A DNA stretch of 64,000 nt from contig CM030931.1 in the NCBI GenBank assembly GCA_018136815.1, forward strand, positions 2,149,398 through 2,213,397, written 5' to 3'. Both the position numbers and the translations under genes were made by a program. Shown piece after piece: positions 61,825-64,000 of the stretch. Positions within the stretch are counted from its first letter, which is position 1; each line of letters starts with the position of its first letter. A model generated the notes under the pieces. That model saw nothing but the letters and a program-made list of their open reading frames with translations. It did no database searches and was not told the DNA's origin. Source of the DNA: Isochrysis galbana (lineage: Eukaryota > Haptophyta > Isochrysidales > Isochrysidaceae).

Positions 61825-62694
61825 CTACCTAATTTTTGGGCGACTATCAGGTGGTTGGCCTCTTGTGCTTTCATGCGTCAATCTCGCTGAGCGCTTCTTC
61901 TGAATCTTCTTAGCGCGGAAGGTTTCACGACCCTCAGGGTTGAAAGGACCGCTCGGCCCGCATCGGCCAATGCTCCCACGCTCCTTAATGGTGTCGCGAA
62001 TGATATGAAAAAAGAAGAGCAAGGATTCGAGATCGAATCTCAACTCATCTTCCACCAAAGATGGGTCGGGTGCATGTCTAGCAACCTTGAACTCGCGCAG
62101 GAGGTGAACGAGGGCCTCGATCGTCGACAGATGGCTCCCAGCGGTGCCAGTGTCAGATGGTGGGATACGCCAAAATCCCGATGAGATTGCTGTGCCTCCG
62201 ACTCGGACTTTGCGCAATCTTCGAACTTGAGGGAGGTTTGTAAACTTGTGAATTTGCTGCCAAGGGGAGCAGAGCACGACGACTCGCTCGATATTCTCCA
62301 GATCGTCCAATTCATCCCATGTGCACGAGTCATCACTGGGAAGCGCAACAACAGTCCGCTCAGGATCAAACTCAGGCACGCTGAAATGGCTGCCAAAGCA
62401 CGCGTGCACCTCGACATCGTCGGGTGCAAGCACCTTGGCGTGGAGTGAGGTCGTCCGCTGTTGCCCATCGCGCAGCAGCACCGAGACCTGCAGGGGAAGC
62501 CGTACCCTCGGTACAGTCACACCCTGCGGAGTGCCGAGGGGCGAGCAGCAGACGGGGCAGAAGTAGCAGTAGCTCTTGCCGTTGCAGCAGCGAACGCGAG
62601 GCCACGAGCCGACTGGTTTGTCGGCTGATGTGTCCACTGACGAGCCCGCGGTCTCGGCAGCGACTTCGCGCGCCGCGTCCTCGCTGCCGAGCAT
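61825..62694 (-). CDS. DTW-domain protein (DTWD1/TapT-like tRNA aminocarboxypropyltransferase)
   Basis: 289 residues from ATG at 62694, one exon. DTWD1/DTWD2/TapT enzymes add an aminocarboxypropyl group from SAM to uridine in tRNA (acp3U). Family layout is visible: a Cys-rich start RCCNGKSYCYFCPVCCSP (about 35-52, zinc-binding in relatives), LPLQVSVLLRDGQQRTTSLHAKVLAPDDV (67-94), DPERTVVALPSD (110-121), then the name-giving region at 135-195 with VVVLCSPWQQIHK, FWRIPPSDTG and LSTIEALVHLL. The signature D-x-T-W reads C-S-P-W (142-145) here, so two normally conserved residues are changed. The tail is very basic (AKKIQKKRSARLTHESTRG). Active or not cannot be told. Confidence 0.8.
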   Translation of the reverse strand: MLGSEDAAREVAAETAGSSVDTSADKPVGSWPRVRCCNGKSYCYFCPVCCSPLGTPQGVTVPRVRLPLQVSVLLRDGQQRTTSLHAKVLAPDDVEVHACFGSHFSVPEFDPERTVVALPSDDSCTWDELDDLENIERVVVLCSPWQQIHKFTNLPQVRRLRKVRVGGTAISSGFWRIPPSDTGTAGSHLSTIEALVHLLREFKVARHAPDPSLVEDELRFDLESLLFFFHIIRDTIKERGSIGRCGPSGPFNPEGRETFRAKKIQKKRSARLTHESTRGQPPDSRPKIR

Positions 62695-62949
62695 ACAGTA
62701 TGCCGCCGCGTCGTCCCTCGCTCGCTCGTCTCGGAGTTCTTACCTTTTCTCTCTCTACTCCTAGACAGTGAGCTGTAGTTTACCCAGGTGAACGCCAACG
62801 AACGGAGCATGACGCGCGAAGACCGGGGAAAAGAGGGAAGGCTCCCCCCGCGGAGAAGGGGGGCGCCGCGCCGCTTCTTTCCTCGCCGCCGCGCGCCGCT
62901 AGCCTCGCCCCCCCCCAACACACACACACACACAGTCCAGCACACAGCC

Positions 62950-63635
62950 ATGTCTGCCACCCCTGCTCCCCTCGCCCTCACCGCCGTCGCCGCCGTCGAC
63001 GACTCGCCTGAGCTGCTCGTCGAGATGGCCGACGCGTCGGCGCCAGCCTGCGGCGACCCGCCGGCGGGGGCGATGGACCCAGAGTTCTTCATCCCAGAGG
63101 ACGCGTACGACAGTTTGGACGAGACCCGGGCCCGCCTTCTGGCGGGCGAGGCCCCCGACCTCACGGGTCACGGGTCACGGGCTCCCTCTTGCTCGTGCTC
63201 TTCGGGGACGACCGGCGAGTTCGCTGGGCCTTCGTAAAGGTAAAGGGGCTGGGGCCAGGAGGCTACGGCCTGGTCCCCCTTGGGGGCCAGAATGCCCGGA
63301 GGCACGAAGCTAGCACGCTGGCGGCCCTGCTGCGGGGCTTTCCGCCGGGTTTCGTGGGCGGCTCGCGGCAGCTCGACGGCAAGCCGCGCCTCGGCGTTAG
63401 CGTTCTCGGGTTCGACCCGCGCGCGGGAGCAGTCACCTTCCGTCGCGTCGTGTTCCCAGGCGGGCGCGAAATCCCCGGAGACGGGTTCGAAGCGGAGAAG
63501 CTGGACGATTTTTTTCTGCTGGCGCACCCGCGGCCGGCAGAACGCCAGGCGCGACCATCGGCCGGTGGCGGTGGCGCGGACCCGCTGCTGCCGCCAGGAG
63601 GGCTCCAAAGAAAGTACCAGGGTAGAGTAGAGTAG
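62950..63635 (+). CDS. Unknown protein, frame broken by a 7-bp tandem repeat
   Basis: ATG at 62950: MSATPAPLALTAVAAVDDSP, an acidic N-terminal half (AMDPEFFIPEDAYDSLDETR), then DLTG. At 63161-63181 TCACGGG occurs three times in a row. After it, coding quality moves to another frame (SLLLVLFGDDRRVRWAFVKV, GFPPGFVGGSRQLDGKPRLG, FDPRAGAVTFRRVVFPGGRE) up to a stop near 63635. Two extra 7-bp copies equal the 14-bp shift between frames. So this is either slippage mutation, an assembly error or a tiny intron. No family recognised. Confidence 0.55.
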
Positions 63636-63793
63636 AGTAGTAGTAGTAGAGAGATGAGGATATCTGTGTGTGCTCACCGCGTTGCATCGCTCCGAGCGGC
63701 TCTCCCCGCTCGTCGGTGCTGGGCGGCGCCATCGTTCGCACCACGCGGCTCGCGGCGCTGGGCGCGCTCGTGCGTTCAGCCGGCACCGTCGCG

Positions 63794-64000
63794 ATGGCTC
63801 CGCTCAACGAATTCCTCGCACTCTCGAGCCAGGCGCTCCACCAGCCCTCCTCCTCCACCTTTCTCGTCGTGATGGGCAATGAGGCGGGAGATCCTGATTC
63901 CTGCGCCTGCGCTATCAGCATGGCGCGGCTGCTCGCTGAGGAGGGCGCGCCCGGTCGCGTGGTTGTGCCAGTACTCTCTGTATCGCGCGCGGACTTCGCC
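63794..64000 (+). CDS. Exopolyphosphatase / Prune-like DHH phosphoesterase (5' part)
   Basis: The frame reaches the window edge. From ATG at 63794: MAPLNEFLALSSQALHQPSS, then FLVVMGNEAGDPDSCACAIS, MARLLAEEG and VVVPVLSVSRADFA. The G-N-E-x-x-D-x-D-S motif with a following A-I/A-L helix and P-V-L-x-x-x-R-A-D-F is the N-terminal signature of PPX1/Prune-type DHH exopolyphosphatases, which cut inorganic polyphosphate or nucleotide phosphates using Mn2+ or Mg2+ held by these Asp residues. An in-frame extension upstream (TTRLAALGALVRSAGTVA) is basic and hydrophobic and could be a targeting peptide from an unseen earlier start. The rest of the protein lies outside the window. Confidence 0.75.
   Translation, partial: MAPLNEFLALSSQALHQPSSSTFLVVMGNEAGDPDSCACAISMARLLAEEGAPGRVVVPVLSVSRADFA

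Noticed and set aside
63433-63921. 162-codon minus-strand frame
   Set aside because: Antisense to the exopolyphosphatase-like start and to the unknown protein; no own motif.
1-64000. tRNA and rRNA genes
   Set aside because: I looked for B-box-like GGTTCGANTCC and rRNA core motifs on both strands by eye and saw none; a covariance-model scan would settle it.

Overview
This looks like nuclear DNA from a flagellated alga with a secondary plastid, most likely haptophyte-like; that assignment is inference. The seen basis is: coding regions rich in G and C, short GT-AG introns, a carotenoid isomerase (Z-ISO) that starts with a signal peptide plus transit-like region, a radial-spoke protein (RSPH4/6), eukaryote-only housekeeping genes (TATA-binding protein, lariat debranching enzyme), LINE-type retrotransposons, and very abundant CT, C-tract and other low-complexity DNA. 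There are no operons and no rRNA or tRNA genes that I can see. One 100-base run of N (11004-11103) is an assembly gap.

Layout. 1-6 kb: low-complexity DNA, a 186-bp MITE, a two-exon membrane protein, a beta/gamma-crystallin-like protein. 6-11.4 kb: a transposon cluster with a TSD-bounded element, a minus-strand LINE lacking its middle, and a membrane protein cut by the gap. 12-15 kb: an AlkB-type dioxygenase and a 605-residue disordered protein. 15-20 kb: a LINE inserted inside a MITE, both with clear target-site duplications. 20-25 kb: a METTL21-type methyltransferase, retroelement debris, proline-rich and unknown ORFs. 25-33 kb: repeats, a torsin/Clp-like AAA+ ATPase, satellite-like arrays, another hairpin-headed element inside a LINE fragment. 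33.9-38.7 kb: DBR1 and a FAM185A-like protein. 39-44 kb: LINE and piggyBac-like fragments and two non-autonomous elements with perfect 8-bp TSDs. 44.7-49.8 kb: an acidic unknown protein, a duplicated ORF family and Z-ISO. 50-57.6 kb: more hairpin-headed elements, TBP in at least five exons, LRR and ankyrin fragments, satellite arrays and the C-terminal piece of an mRNA cap methyltransferase-like protein. 58-64 kb: RSPH4/6, a DTW-domain protein, a frameshifted unknown gene, and the start of an exopolyphosphatase/Prune-like gene that runs off the window.

The host genes are unrelated single loci rather than a pathway. The strongest unusual signal is in the mobile DNA. A family of LINE-like elements and short relatives begins with a small hairpin placed a few bases before the first ATG. 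At least ten copies are present. The stem sequence differs between copies while pairing is kept, and in three copies the target-site duplication puts the hairpin within 1-2 bases of the element's 5' end. This suggests a selected RNA or DNA structure at the 5' terminus of these elements.
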